In this document: one piece after another, positions 49,301 through 55,827 of the stretch
How positions within the stretch are numbered: position 1 is the stretch's first letter
Layout of the letters: every line of letters starts with the position of its first letter
NCBI RefSeq assembly: GCF_030247185.1
Contig: NC_080571.1
Span: 104,987,128-105,051,127, forward strand
Length of the DNA stretch: 64,000 nucleotides
Direction of reading: 5' to 3'
DNA from: Malaya genurostris
Lineage: Eukaryota; Arthropoda; Insecta; Diptera; Culicidae
Made by a program: the position numbers and the translations under genes
Notes under the pieces: model-generated
Told to the model about the DNA's origin: nothing
Seen by the model: only the letters and a program-made list of their open reading frames with translations
Database searches by the model: none

Positions 49301-51279
49301 TCCACATTGTACCGAAACAAATCTTGATACAGATCGACTAGATTGAAGAATATATGAAAATCTTTTGGTTTAACAGGAACAAGATCAACGTTTGGATCAC
49401 AGAAATAAAGCTCCTGTGACTCGCCTGTAGTATCCTTCACAGTTCGCTTTCTCGTGTTCAAGTTCAATTTGTCAAGGATGAGAAAGAGGACCTTCATCAT
49501 ATGAGTATAGATAACCTTTATCAATGGTCCTCGGTCCATCAACGGATTTGTACCTTGCGAAAGCAAACCCTTCCATAAAGGAACGTAGTATTTGTAGGTG
49601 ATATAATCCTTCCAATCGCTTTTACCTTCCGATACATTTCGTTCTTGATTGGCATCGACAACTAGCATATGGGAGCAACTCCAAATTACTCCACGAAGAA
49701 CAATTTTTTCCAGTAAACTGTCGAGAACCGTACCACCAAGGTTCGCCAAGTTTTGAAATGTTTTCAACAATGAATCTACAACTAGTACGTGGTGCGATTG
49801 ACTCAAATAGTGAAAATCTTTTATCAAACCGGTGATGATATTCTGTAGCGAAGCTAGCTGCACATTTGTCAGCTCACGAACGTGGCTCATGACATCGGAG
49901 AGTGCCTGAACGAAATCTGGTAAATGCTCCAGCAAATCCTTCGACTTTTCCTCTACGAAATACACAGACTCGGTTCTTTGCATCACCAATAACAACAATT
50001 CATTCATATACTCTTCCGACATCAATCGACTGCATGCCTTGGACATAGAACCGAAACCTCTAATGGCAATGCGAATTTCAAAAGGTTTCGAATCCGATGC
50101 AATCAGAACTGTTTTGAAATATTTCATGAAATAATTCAACACAGCAATTCGCGCTTCCCGGGTGTTGCCGGTGGATTCTGAACTGCTTTCATCTAAATCC
50201 TCTCTGACCAACAGTTCACGAGCGATTTCGCGATGCAGGGACTGCAGCGCGTACATTCCCACTCTCCGATCTTCCATTCCGGAACGAATCCACTTACTAG
50301 TCAACATAGTCTGCCAGTAATGATAATCATCGTATAGATAGCGAGTAAACAAAGCACTGTGTCGTTCAAGTAATCGAAGGGCATCTAAAAGAAAAGAAAA
50401 TATCATATCAAGCTGAAGCGTACTGAAAGCCACCTACTTCTGAACGCCAACCTTTCTTTGACAGCGTCGTCCCAATCAGATAGCTTTTTAATTAGCACAT
50501 AAATCCTGCGACACAACTCTGCACCGGTATCACTGGGAGCAAAATTTATTAGAAAATAATTTAATCCTTGTAGTGCGCCGGCCAATGAAATCAATGAAGG
50601 GTAACTTTCTTCCAGCAGTTGTCCCTCGGCCACATTCATCATAGTGTCCAAAATTTTTCTTTGGCGGTCTTCAGAAACACACTCTGGATAATCCTTCGTA
50701 AGTAGACCGATTAGTTCAAATAAATTTTGCTGGAAACGATTGGTTAACTTTCGCTGATCGAACACGGTCAACAAATCTCCCAGTAGTTGGCTCATATCGT
50801 GATCTTCGTTCAGACAGCTGTACACCAGAAGATCTTGTACAACTGAGGTAGCCAACTCACGCTCTCGCGCACTCGCTGAAGACGATTGAATGAATCGGAC
50901 GCATTCCTTGAGAATCGCAGTGGCGGATTTACCGACAAGTTTTGGTTGTTTCTGTATCAGTTTTCGGAAAAGATAAAAAATGTCTTCGTTTACTTTTTGA
51001 AAGCGACCGGAACAATTAGTAGAACACTGCAGAAATGCTAAAGCACCATTTGGAGAGTTGAATATTATGTCCAACGAGTATTCTACAAGTATCGAATATG
51101 TAAACATAGGCCATTCATTAAAACAATAACTTATACCAACCCGCTTCAGCGGCGGTCAGTTTTTCCCCGTCCGCGACCAATTCGGTGATGTTGAGTACAT
51201 ATTCCTTTGCCTTAGTATTGTGCTGAGAAACAATGCAACTTTTCAACAGCATGCAGTACTTCTCCAAATCCGTTGACAT
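21573..51279 (-). CDS. PRKDC: DNA-dependent protein kinase catalytic subunit (DNA-PKcs)
   Basis: Eight exons on the minus strand: 51279-51141, 51082-50438, 50384-49159, 49087-48273, 38060-31081, 31024-30840, 23766-22489 and 22334-21573. The coding sum is 12,030 bp (4009 residues plus stop; human 4128) and every intron phase agrees (1,1,0,2,1,0,0). DNA-PKcs binds Ku-bound DNA ends and drives non-homologous end joining in the nucleus. Colinear similarity with vertebrate DNA-PKcs covers the N-terminal HEAT solenoid, the central NUC194-like region, the FAT domain, the PI3K-like kinase and the C-terminal FATC tail ending GWFPWF. The kinase has DLRQDQR (about 3635), the catalytic-loop GIGDRH (about 3809) and VDFG (about 3830). 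No frameshift or stop was seen. Introns 4 (10.2 kb) and 6 (7.1 kb) are packed with mobile elements; the others are short. Confidence 0.95.
22489..23766 (-). CDS. PRKDC: DNA-PKcs coding exon 7 (FAT end and kinase N-lobe)
   Basis: 426 codons starting TTDLERQLIESLL after TTCTTCTAG. It holds the pre-kinase segment, ELPGQYN, the ATP-lobe FLVKYGEDLRQDQR (Lys about 3631) and the insert leading to SPEK at the donor AAG|GTAAGC. The short read-through past the donor ending in a stop is intron. Confidence 0.94.
23767..24298. other. 5' part of DNA-PKcs intron 6, no element recognised
   Basis: On the plus strand this AT-rich stretch lies between exon 7 and the Tc1-type element. It shows a short GA-rich run (about 23920) and CGAATAACGAATAAC short repeats but nothing else. 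Confidence 0.3.
24299..25579 (-). mobile_element. Inactivated Tc1/mariner-type element of the ITmD37E family
   Basis: The ends are CTGTCCCTGAAAGTATGGACGC on the left and inverse CTGTCCCAGAAAGTATGGACGC on the right, about 24 bp of TIR. TA follows on the right (25580-25581); the left flank is GA, so that copy of the TA has mutated. The 1281-bp interior carries a broken transposase on the minus strand. It lies in DNA-PKcs intron 6, in the same orientation as the gene. Confidence 0.92.
24416..25427 (-). pseudogene. ITmD37E transposase, broken
   Basis: Probable start is MHGLSVDQRRKIVYKW at about 25427, followed by two helix-turn-helix regions (LSLRKIAKMERVSEKAVRNA and VSVRDVAKKVGTSKSNVLR). An in-frame TAA interrupts at about 25126, and a +1 insertion at about 24600 falls just after the last catalytic Glu. 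The catalytic set reads IIMDDETYV (Asp), then FWPNLASCHY where the second Asp should be (GAT to AAT gives Asn), then LRPIE (Glu). There are exactly 37 residues between the second and third positions, the DD37E spacing known from mosquitoes. The copy cannot be active. Confidence 0.92.
25600..26665 (+). repeat. Tandem run of CCGGAAC modules (dispersed mosquito repeat)
   Basis: At least five successive modules, each with CCGGAACCGGAAGT-like sequence, GATGAAATTC, CTTTCATTTGAATCTGAGTTTG and AAAATCGGTTCAGCC, at about 25640, 25880, 26190, 26330 and 26500. The run ends with an ACACACAC tract and GCGTACTCGACGAATCG. It lies in DNA-PKcs intron 6. Confidence 0.65.
26666..27660. other. Intron 6 DNA with dispersed-repeat fragments
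   Basis: About 26850-26940 (GGGGAGAGAAATGTCAAATTC, GACATGTTGAATGAGACGCC) and 27065-27150 (GGGTAATGTCAGAGACAT) look like pieces of dispersed repeats; the second resembles 16300-16400. The 106-codon plus-strand frame at 26609 runs across the repeat edge and has no recognisable domain. Confidence 0.35.
27661..28025. repeat. Degenerate 15-nt minisatellite (TTCTGTACTTGTTCC-like)
   Basis: About 24 degenerate copies of a 15-nt unit (consensus close to TTCTGTACTTGTTCC, often paired as 30 nt). Because 15 is a multiple of three and the unit lacks stops in all plus-strand frames, three overlapping open frames run through it (27568-27966, 27726-28085, 27821-28075), giving Cys/Phe/Leu-rich translations. 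The minus strand gives a VQEQVQK-like heptad-type translation. It lies in intron 6 and is taken as non-coding. Confidence 0.8.
28026..29480. other. Intron 6 DNA, no gene recognised
   Basis: AT-rich. A short GAA run lies at about 29300-29320. TTTGGCGCCAAACGG at about 28988 and ACGCGCCAAAC at about 29067 are similar GCGCCAAA motifs in a small inverted arrangement. No ORF with a recognisable domain. Confidence 0.3.
29483..29749 (-). pseudogene. APE-type endonuclease fragment of a retrotransposon or helentron
   Basis: The frame contains MIVVGDFNTDASK and, 45 residues later, LGGTCIDLAF, which match the GDFN and the C-terminal strand of apurinic-like endonuclease domains. Only the C-terminal third of the domain is present; the RT or helicase part is absent. 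Mosquito LINEs and helentrons both carry such domains, so the parent cannot be named. Confidence 0.6.
29836..29983 (+). mobile_element. tRNA-derived SINE with 13-bp target duplication
   Basis: Begins GGGGACGGGTATAGCGTGATGGG (A-box region), has B box GGGTTCGATTCCC, then a tRNA-unrelated body (AGGGTCAGAAAGTTTTTCTGG, AGGCGAATGACATTGATG) and a poly(A) tail. AAAATACAGATTA flanks both sides (29823-29835, 29984-29996), a perfect 13-bp duplication, so insertion is recent. It sits in DNA-PKcs intron 6, opposite to the gene. Confidence 0.93.
29997..30839. other. 3'-most on the plus strand of DNA-PKcs intron 6, no gene recognised
   Basis: About 30220-30340 (GTGCTGACATGGGTCAAACCAGGCAGG, then ATTGAAAC/TTCAAGTTGAAAA text) resembles a diverged relative of the palindrome terminal repeat at 6977-7195. 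No other feature is recognised. Confidence 0.3.
30840..31024 (-). CDS. PRKDC: DNA-PKcs coding exon 6 (FAT domain)
   Basis: 185 bp from EPLDRSFNQYSQE to EIEREALGE, flanked by GATTACAG and GAG|GTAAGT. LADCHFMLAQFCNEE corresponds to the vertebrate YMTLADFCDQQ helix near the FAT C-terminus. It is isolated between a 56-bp intron and the 7.1-kb intron 6. Confidence 0.92.
31081..38060 (-). CDS. PRKDC: DNA-PKcs giant coding exon 5 (central solenoid to FAT domain)
   Basis: 6980 bp, 58 percent of the coding sequence, with no stop or shift. The start is TTGCAG|GTCC and the end GAGAG|GTAAGT. Colinear landmarks include FEPLIFQLIHYL, CIREFLLWTIKQ, AALAFNNIYRVLREEE, a hydrophilic linker at about 33000-33140 before VVLYRRYRIGDFPDL, and the FAT-domain start at AELYHMLNEYDVL. 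Vertebrate PRKDC splits this region over dozens of exons, so intron loss or a retrocopied segment is implied. Confidence 0.95.
38061..38280. other. Start of DNA-PKcs intron 4 next to exon 5
   Basis: AT-rich intronic sequence before the mariner remnant. No element recognised. Confidence 0.3.
38281..38600 (-). pseudogene. Mariner transposase remnant
   Basis: The minus-strand translation contains LLYVLWKQKGVIYYELL, the mariner CVWWDQKGVVYYELL motif, and further along RWAEVVESDRQLFQ, matching the transposase C-terminus RWEKVVESDGQYF. The segment between is deleted or shifted and stops are present. No TIRs were found. Confidence 0.75.
38959..40217 (+). mobile_element. Mariner element of irritans type, 1259 bp, inactive
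   Basis: TIRs of about 29 bp: ACAGATCGGCTGAAAAGTTC on the left and inverse ACAGTTCGGCTGAAAAGTTC on the right, flanked on both sides by TA (38957-38958, 40218-40219). The element encodes a mariner transposase on the plus strand with several disablements. It lies in DNA-PKcs intron 4, opposite to the gene. Confidence 0.94.
39138..40150 (+). pseudogene. Mariner (DD34D) transposase, broken
   Basis: Starts MEKKEFRVLMKHYFL and continues through the HTH region (KWFAKFRTGHVSTEDDERSG), WVPRELT, and the catalytic MDET, HEDNAPCH and APSDFFLF motifs. All three catalytic Asp are kept, with 34 positions between the last two. It is broken by TGA at about 39212, TAG at about 39619 (Trp of DETW to stop), a frameshift near 39765, another near the A-run at 39833, and TAA at about 39939 (Tyr to stop). 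The protein resembles irritans-subfamily mariners throughout. Confidence 0.93.
40277..40480 (+). pseudogene. Second mariner transposase fragment
   Basis: The translation LAHLPCSPDLASSNCHLFPNLKSYL matches the mariner LPHPPYSPDLAPSDYHLFPNLK block, but here SSN replaces PSD, so the last catalytic Asp is Asn. It is a short remnant of a different mariner from 38959-40217. Confidence 0.7.
40501..40758 (-). pseudogene. LINE ORF2 C-terminal fragment
   Basis: The frame ends RRRGAQRARWIVQIEDDLRT...RVEWRRLLYTAETRVVYD, the usual C-terminus of this LINE group, and stops at TGA 40501-40503 just before the tail repeat. Confidence 0.75.
40902..41477 (-). pseudogene. LINE reverse transcriptase domain
   Basis: Contains HHLFIDFKSAYDTIDRE (RT motif A), GLRHGDGLLCLLFNIALEGV (motif B) and LLGFADDIDIIAR (motif C, FADD). 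Upstream parts of the palm are in other frames at 41699-42212 (PIYKKGDKLDCCNYRAITLL, RLKNNKAAGFDQLPSELLK). The frame is lost after FVYLGS. Confidence 0.9.
41478..41686 (-). mobile_element. tRNA-derived SINE inserted in the LINE
   Basis: Minus-strand reading begins GGGTTGGCGGTTCAATGCATAG with an A-box-like segment, continues CTGGTCTTACAAGCCAGTTG and B box ATGTTCGAGCCCC, then an unrelated body (GATTCTTAGTGTCAGTAGGA, TTGAAACAGAAAGGCC). CTTTTGCAA on both sides (41469-41477, 41687-41695) is the target duplication and splits the LINE between its FAIR and LQKCREYNVP segments. It is a different family from the SINE at 29836. Confidence 0.88.
42279..43085 (-). pseudogene. LINE endonuclease domain
   Basis: Contains IIIGDMNAQVG, TWRSLDQQTENQIDHVLI and SDHYLVAV, the GDxN, ID and SDH motifs of apurinic-like endonucleases. 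The N-terminal catalytic Asn/Glu strands are missing because the element is 5' truncated. It runs on into a linker with many Arg and Lys before the frame is lost. Confidence 0.88.
43128..43833. other. Intron 4 DNA, no element recognised
   Basis: AT-rich; no gene, TIR or retroelement motif was recognised between the LINE and the MITE at 43834. Confidence 0.3.
43834..44153. mobile_element. 320-bp MITE with TGCCCATAC ends
   Basis: The left end TGCCCATACTCGCATGTCAG is mirrored by the right end (inverse TGCCCATACTTGCATATCTG), and GTCCCATAT and a TCGATTTT-type segment continue the arms. TGGT borders both sides, a possible 4-bp duplication if the outer C/G is included in the TIR. No coding capacity. 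It abuts the gag start of the Ty3/gypsy element. Confidence 0.6.
44194..45108 (+). pseudogene. Gag-like protein of the Ty3/gypsy remnant
   Basis: MIRKLRHVNNLGVLPRRARSV opens a helical gag-type sequence. A single in-frame TAA at 44608-44610 divides it; the frame continues without shift to TGA at 45108. The second half is polar with Arg, Gln and Tyr. No domain beyond general gag character can be named. Confidence 0.65.
45235..45375 (+). repeat. Tandem duplication of a 71-bp unit
   Basis: GTGGATGCATTGAA(A/T)CTGAC followed by TTTGTTTCACAG(A/G)AAAATAC and AAGACTTTATTTTTATC occurs at 45235-45305 and again at 45306-45370, differing at few positions. It lies between the two gag parts of the Ty3/gypsy remnant. 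Confidence 0.8.
45553..45951 (+). pseudogene. Nucleocapsid segment with zinc knuckles
   Basis: A perfect CCHC knuckle CWNCDAEGHRFMDC is followed by CYRCEQKGYSLRNC, in which the His position is Tyr. A third CPTC follows. The loss of His in knuckle two is probably decay, though degenerate second knuckles occur in some gypsy elements. Confidence 0.8.
46050..46322 (+). pseudogene. Aspartic protease of the Ty3/gypsy remnant
   Basis: ITGLLDSGANCSILGG contains the D-S-G catalytic triad of retroviral-type proteases, and VRLPIAY and VIAMLILPTM give the flap and C-terminal strands. The frame is lost at about 46310 and resumes at +1 in the RT N-terminal region. Confidence 0.85.
46304..47590 (+). pseudogene. 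Reverse transcriptase and partial RNase H of the Ty3/gypsy remnant
   Basis: The RT covers ARHLNSVMVNEGYPIP, ISAIDLKDAFWKLPL (motif A Asp), FTVPQRGHFQFKVVPFGL, and HYLDDIIICS (motif C, YLDD). RNase H starts at FSIAYDASDVAIGAVL with its first catalytic Asp and ends just after YSVTKRECLAVI, where the element is cut. One TAA (about 46571) interrupts before the RT proper. The chain is otherwise well kept. Confidence 0.92.
47591..48220 (+). pseudogene. Jockey-clade LINE 3' fragment
   Basis: Reading across frames gives PFIFLLYLNDLNFLL then SADDFKLS (RT motif C neighbourhood), VEDLDIILGAKLNFKNHID (the DLGVLLDSKLTFKEHI block) and a C-terminal RTIYGFSEPF...CRLFDNLSNVFDFHLSR, all typical of jockey-clade elements. 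The 3' end has a TTTTCAGTGGGCTTTTCC segment and a TAAATAAATAAATAAA tail at about 48198-48217. It is heavily 5' truncated and frame-shifted. Confidence 0.85.
48221..48272 (-). other. Donor-side end of DNA-PKcs intron 4
   Basis: Short unique sequence between the LINE tail and the GTAAGT donor of exon 4. Confidence 0.5.
48273..49087 (-). CDS. PRKDC: DNA-PKcs coding exon 4
   Basis: About 272 codons from TPHSSSKMATTNLL to MTKLW, with acceptor TCTGTTAG and donor TGTG|GTAAGT. It contains SDRKTKMASCELLHALILYI, matching the vertebrate [20 protein letters not shown] block. The Trp codon is split across the following 10.2-kb intron. Confidence 0.93.
49159..50384 (-). CDS. PRKDC: DNA-PKcs coding exon 3 (N-terminal solenoid)
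   Basis: About 409 codons, starting after TTTTCTTTTAG and ending TATTTTCAG|GTGTG. It includes KPKDFHIFFNLVDLYQDL, which matches the KPKDFSAFINLVEF segment of the vertebrate protein, anchoring the alignment of the N-terminal region. Confidence 0.92.
50438..51082 (-). CDS. PRKDC: DNA-PKcs coding exon 2 (N-terminal HEAT repeats)
   Basis: 215 codons of helical-repeat sequence. The acceptor is CTTGTAG|AA at its start and the donor AGAA|GTAGGT at its end. It is separated from exon 1 by a 58-bp intron and from exon 3 by 53 bp. Confidence 0.9.
51141..51279 (-). CDS. PRKDC: DNA-PKcs coding exon 1
   Basis: Starts MSTDLEKYCMLLKSC and runs 46 codons plus one base. The ATG is the first in frame. Phase fixes the donor at GCGG|GTTGGT; the better-looking GTATAAG four bases downstream would put a TGA at the junction with exon 2. 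The donor is therefore unusual and the exon end is less certain than the others. Confidence 0.75.
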
Positions 51280-51453
51280 TGTAGTGATACTGGTAATTTA
51301 TAATTTATAACGAACACAACACAGCTGTAGAGTTTCCATATGTAAAATACATGAAACAACAAGATAGATTTTTCCGTTCAGTTGCGTTATAACAAGTTAT
51401 ATTACGATATTAATTTTGCCGGTATGTTTTTATCAACCCCACTTATAAGCGGC
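51280..51453. promoter_or_regulatory. Probable DNA-PKcs 5' UTR/promoter interval
   Basis: The interval lies immediately upstream of the DNA-PKcs ATG (minus strand) and before the first dispersed repeat. AT-rich; no TATA box or initiator can be singled out. Confidence 0.35.
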
Positions 51454-51723
51454 GGGCAGATTTCCCCCCAGACGGCTGGCTTGTCTGTCAGCCAATTTTG
51501 CCGGAATTCTGCCAGAATTCTTGCAAAAATCTGGAAACAATGCAACAACCATTTCAGCAAGAAAATTTCGCCTAGCGGTTATAATCGTTTCTGTTTCTGT
51601 CGGATTCTTTCCATACCAGATTGGTAGAACCGTTTTGAATCGGTTCTACATTTTTAGCGTCTTGGTTCGATTTTTTTAAATAAGAAGTACATATGAAAGG
51701 CAATAAGTTATTGCCCTTCATAT
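51454..51723 (+). repeat. Dispersed repeat B, copy 2
   Basis: Matches 18118-18318 from GGGCAGATTTCCCCCCAGAC to GCGTCTTGGTT and again ATTGCCCTTCA, with a ~40-bp extra stretch near its end. The copy is interrupted by the MITE at 51724-51958. Confidence 0.65.
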
Positions 51724-51958
51724 CACGCGTTTTTTTTATAACGGCCAATAAGCCATCCATCAACATTCACTTTGAAGAGTAATTTCGACTCTTCAAAGTC
51801 TACTCTTTACTCGCTGAGAGTAAGTCATGATAGTAAACGGCAGAGAAAAGTTTTCTCTTTCATCTGGTGTGAAATTTAATACTCTATCTTCCATAACTCG
51901 CTTGCAATTTCTTTCGAAAGTGGAAGTTAACAGGTGGCCGTTCTAAAAAAAACGCGTG
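51724..51958 (-). mobile_element. 232-bp-class MITE, copy 2, with 4-bp target duplication
   Basis: Ends CACGCGTTTTTTTTATAACG and inverse CACGCGTTTTTTTTAGAACG, flanked by ATAT (51720-51723, 51959-51962). It is inverted relative to the copy at 15415-15646; both share TTCCACTTTCGAAAGAAATT and AGAAAACTTTTCTCT-type interior text. It is inserted in dispersed repeat B. Confidence 0.82.
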
Positions 51959-51962
51959 ATAT

Positions 51963-53224
51963 ATACTAATTATGGAAAATGTTGTAGTGATAATAAATTA
52001 AGTAAGAATATCGGTGACATACATAGTTTAATTTCTCAGTACTGCACACATCCTCTGGCACGGAAATTAAATAATATAACTAGCAACTATGAGAGAAAAA
52101 AGAGAAGAAGAACAAAAAAAGAAGAGAGTTAAATTTCGATCGTCTGAGCAGGAATCGGAGAGTTGCGTCATTCTTTGGACTACTTTCACGAAGATCACGT
52201 CGTGCCCAAATTTGGACACGACAAATGTTATTGCAATAAAATTACTTTCTCACTACTAAATATTTACCTCGTCTCAAGAGTCATTTTTGTATGTATATGC
52301 ACACTTATTTTCGGATTTTCAGTTCGGTAATGTTTTTGCGGAAAAATCATCACTTTGATCCGAATAACCGAATCAATCGCTATTCTTATGAAAATTGACG
52401 TATTCCGCATAATTTTTTCCTAAAATTTGGTTGTCTAAAATACATGTACCGAAAACGTGGTAATTTTGTACCGAACAGTTTTCACTTTGAAATAATTCGG
52501 TAAATTTGACAGAAATAATACGGAACGATCATCAGTTTATCAACTTATTACCACATTGCATTTGAATTTTATCAAAGTGTTCAATGTCGGGATGCTTCGT
52601 TATTCGAACTATTCAGTAAGTAATATAATTATTTCTACAACGTTTCATCTTAACAATAAATGGTTCCAATCACTTGCTTTTTCTCTCGACAGGCAGTTTT
52701 AGGTTCTGTAGGATGGCTTGGACGACATGTCTCTTTACATATCCGCAATCACTTTCAATTTAAATATATAAATTATATTTAAATTAATATTAAATCTGTG
52801 TTATTTCAGGTCGAAGACCCGTTTCCCGAAATAAATCCACATTTTGTAATATAATTTATAAAACTGATGGTAGAGCTACTTGTTGGCGCGATCACTTAAT
52901 TCCAGTAAAGGGCGACATTCTGCATTGCTTCGGTTTGTTGTGCCAGTGCTTTGAATTTAACTGTATAAGCCACCCTGCAGATACACTATTTGGAATCGAA
53001 ACGCTTACTACAACTGAAGAAAGATTTCATACTGTACTGAACTGTACGAATAACTGAACTAATCAGTTGTTTTTGAGGATACCTTCGGTTTTCTTCCTTC
53101 CCGTTCTGATTAAACAGTATAATATTACCAAATCCACAACACAAATTGTTGAGGTAGAGAGCAAATAAATAAAAACACCGGGTCTGTAGCAGCAAATCCG
53201 TATAAAGCAGCTTTAAACTGTAAA
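51963..53224. other. AT-rich intergenic DNA, no gene recognised
   Basis: Nothing beyond AT-rich sequence and small chance frames is seen up to the 7-bp-TSD element. CCGAATAACCGAATC-type short repeats occur at about 52360-52520. Confidence 0.3.
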
Positions 53225-54658
53225 CGACGACACGACCAGGCACTCCGAAATGTGTTCGTGAGTGATTTACCACCAACTACCATAAATATAGTGACCCCTT
53301 GTCAATTATTGAAAATGCTATTTCCAGCAACACTTTTCTGGTTGCTACAAACTCGTTACCAAGGAATCTATTTAGCAGCACAAACAAAAACAAACTATTC
53401 TTCCATTAGATAAGAAACGTTTTCGCTAACAATTCGTGATAATATCGTTAGAAGTTAAATGAAAAACTGTGTTGAATTATCTACCCAGGACGATTGTTGG
53501 AATGATTCTCGAATTCCTGCACACGACACACAGATATATTGCGCTATGGCAGAAATTATTCACATTGAAGATCGGAAATCCAGTGGAAAAATTAACATAA
53601 GACTGAATAAGAGTGCTCACTGTCTAATTCAAGATCATCATATGTCCAACGCTTCTGATCGGCCCGAATATCAATTTCAATTTTCACCCTTCCCGATTAT
53701 TCACGGCAGAATATGTATGATTGCTATACACCACAGTATGATCACAACGATCAGTACACTTGCCAGGGGTAAAAGAAATCGACGAATCGGTTCGGCGTGA
53801 TTCATGATTCTGAAGCTGTCAAACTGGCCTTAACATGTTGTTTTTTGTCTTCTGTGTCGATTATCAAGCCGTTTCCCCGTTTACACTTAATGATACCCGG
53901 AATTTCGTACCGGAAATCTATTATCATTGACCCCGATTTCAATCAAAAAGTTCGAAAAGAATCGTTATAATTTTCCCACAATAATTGAAAGTGAAAGTAA
54001 ATAAAGGAACAAACACTTTACTATAATCTGACTAAATCTAGCAATATAAATATATTTATATGTTAAAATATTACATTAGAATGAATAAACTTAGATTTCA
54101 AATTTACAAACAATAAAGAAGAACAATTGAGACCAGTGGTTTCATTCACACCGAAATATATGGTCTACAATGGATGTAAAAAAAGTTAGGCTTCGTCACA
54201 AAATGATGATTCAAAGCTAATACCTGTGAAAATGCAGTTTTGGGTAATTTTTCCTGACAATTCTGGGCCTCGGTGGTAATCCGAACGATTTCAATATTTT
54301 CTGCCGTCCGATCTACTTTTGTCATGCACATCTCATCTAACAACTGGGCACTAAGTCAAGCTATTTCAAGCAACAATGATCACCTTGAGCAGTACGTCCG
54401 AGTAAGGTAGTAACCAATAGTCAGTCTGTCCTCCGGTTCGCAGAAATCAAATTTTGTTTTCGTTTCGAAATTATTTATTTGTTGCAATTAAACAACATAC
54501 GTAGCCATGGACAACTGTTATTTAAAATCAACAGTTTTCGACCTTTGTTGCCAGTTTCAATATATTTTCAAGCAATTTCGATTTGACATTACCAGTTACT
54601 GAGGGGTAGTTAAATTTGCGATACAGTTTTGATAGACGAGTGGCAGGTCGTGTCGTCG
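53225..54658. mobile_element. TIR element (copy 2) with 13-bp TIR and 7-bp target duplication
   Basis: Starts CGACGACACGACC and ends GGTCGTGTCGTCG; CTGTAAA precedes (53218-53224) and follows (54659-54665), an exact 7-bp target duplication. It is inverted relative to copy 1 at 7196-8562: its left 180 bp match copy 1's right end (AGGCACTCCGAA, AGTTACCAAGGA) and its right 130 bp match copy 1's left end. It is 1434 bp long. Two interior frames, 53459-53800 (+) and 54146-54343 (-), have no recognisable domain; the second reaches a CAG|GTATTA donor-like site. No transposase is identified. Confidence 0.88.
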
Positions 54659-54665
54659 CTGTAAA

Positions 54666-55680
54666 TATATTCTCGTTAATTCACAACATTCGAAATTTCT
54701 AAATTATCTTACACTTTCGGTGTCTTATATTACGGTAATTCTTACGGCTCAATCTAACCGTCAACGCATTCAATCGTAACTACGAATTCTAACTGATGTT
54801 GGCTTCAACCTTCAATCTTATTCTAGTACTGAAATTCTATTTCCTAATTATTTGTAAGTACTTTAAGTTCATTGTTATTTATACTCACGATTTTTAATAG
54901 AATAATAAACTCACTAGCACTAGGTTCAATAAATTCAATATTATTTAATTGGAGACGAGGTCACCGTCAAACCTCAGACTAACAGACAGGACACTCAAAT
55001 TAGATTCTTCAATCATTTTAACGGTCATTTCGAATATTCTTTTATTTGGGACAGTACTCACATGTGTCATGATGGCGCCACGTTACCCTATCAAAAACAT
55101 CCTGTCTGTCATCTAGACTGTGTTTATTTTTTTCATTTACCAACAGAGTTGCCATTCATACAGAATTACCTGTAATGTATTGATTTGTATACGTCCACGC
55201 GAATTTCATGCAGGATACAGATTTAAAACATATTGCCAAAACTATATACATAATTGTGCCTACTTCTCATCCTCCAACGCAATACAAAATCGAACCCGTT
55301 TTGTTACAATATTTACTTGCTTCTGGTCTGCCGCCACTTAATTTCGGGTGAAAACTACCAAAACAATAAAAAATAGTCTAGATGAACAACGTTGAGTCAA
55401 ATAAATGGTTACCTTCAAACATCGCGAAAAAGTTAAATATATTATCAACGTAATCCAATAATTTATTGTGACGATTCATTTTCAAATATTTTGATGAAAT
55501 CAGGCATCCCTGCAAGCAGCTGATCGGTGTTGACAAACGAGGGGAAACCAACTAGTAAAAAAACTTTTACATAACACAAGGGGTGTACAGATAGTAAATA
55601 GTTCGCGCAGTACAATATAGGTGGAGCTAGTGCATCACGAAAAATTATTTTATATAAGAATTTACTCATACTGTCATGTC
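54666..55680. other. Intergenic DNA with possible decayed LTR sequence
   Basis: AT-rich. About 54983-55000 holds CAGACTAACAGACAGGACAC, nearly repeated inverted at about 55676-55692. About 55095-55112 has ATCCTGTCTGTC, also inverted relative to the first. TTATATAAAATAA (about 55650, minus strand) and AATAAA (about 55463, minus strand) would suit LTR promoter and poly(A) signals. No protein-coding sequence is recognised. Confidence 0.3.
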
Positions 55681-55815
55681 TGTTAGTCTGTGGTCAAACC
55701 ACACCGTGATATGTTTCCGTTTCAGTTTCTCTCCGTTCGGCTTTTCTCGCCTTTACACTGTGAATGTGTATCCGGCCTAATTCGGTAGTTTTATGCAGTG
55801 TGCCCAGCAGTAACA
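55681..55815 (-). repeat. Probable LTR remnant with adjoining polypurine tract
   Basis: On the minus strand CGGGGGGGAGGA (55816-55827) looks like a polypurine tract and is followed at once by TGTTACTGCTGG; the segment closes with CTAACA at 55681, giving TG...CA ends. If correct this is the 3' LTR of a lost retroelement. The other LTR and coding region are not present, and the right boundary is uncertain. Confidence 0.35.
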
Positions 55816-55827
55816 TCCTCCCCCCCG

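Noticed and set aside
55463..55669. 68-codon minus-strand frame as a gene
   Set aside because: It begins at a TATA-like TTATATAAAA and ends at AATAAA in a possible LTR; no domain and no conservation evidence.
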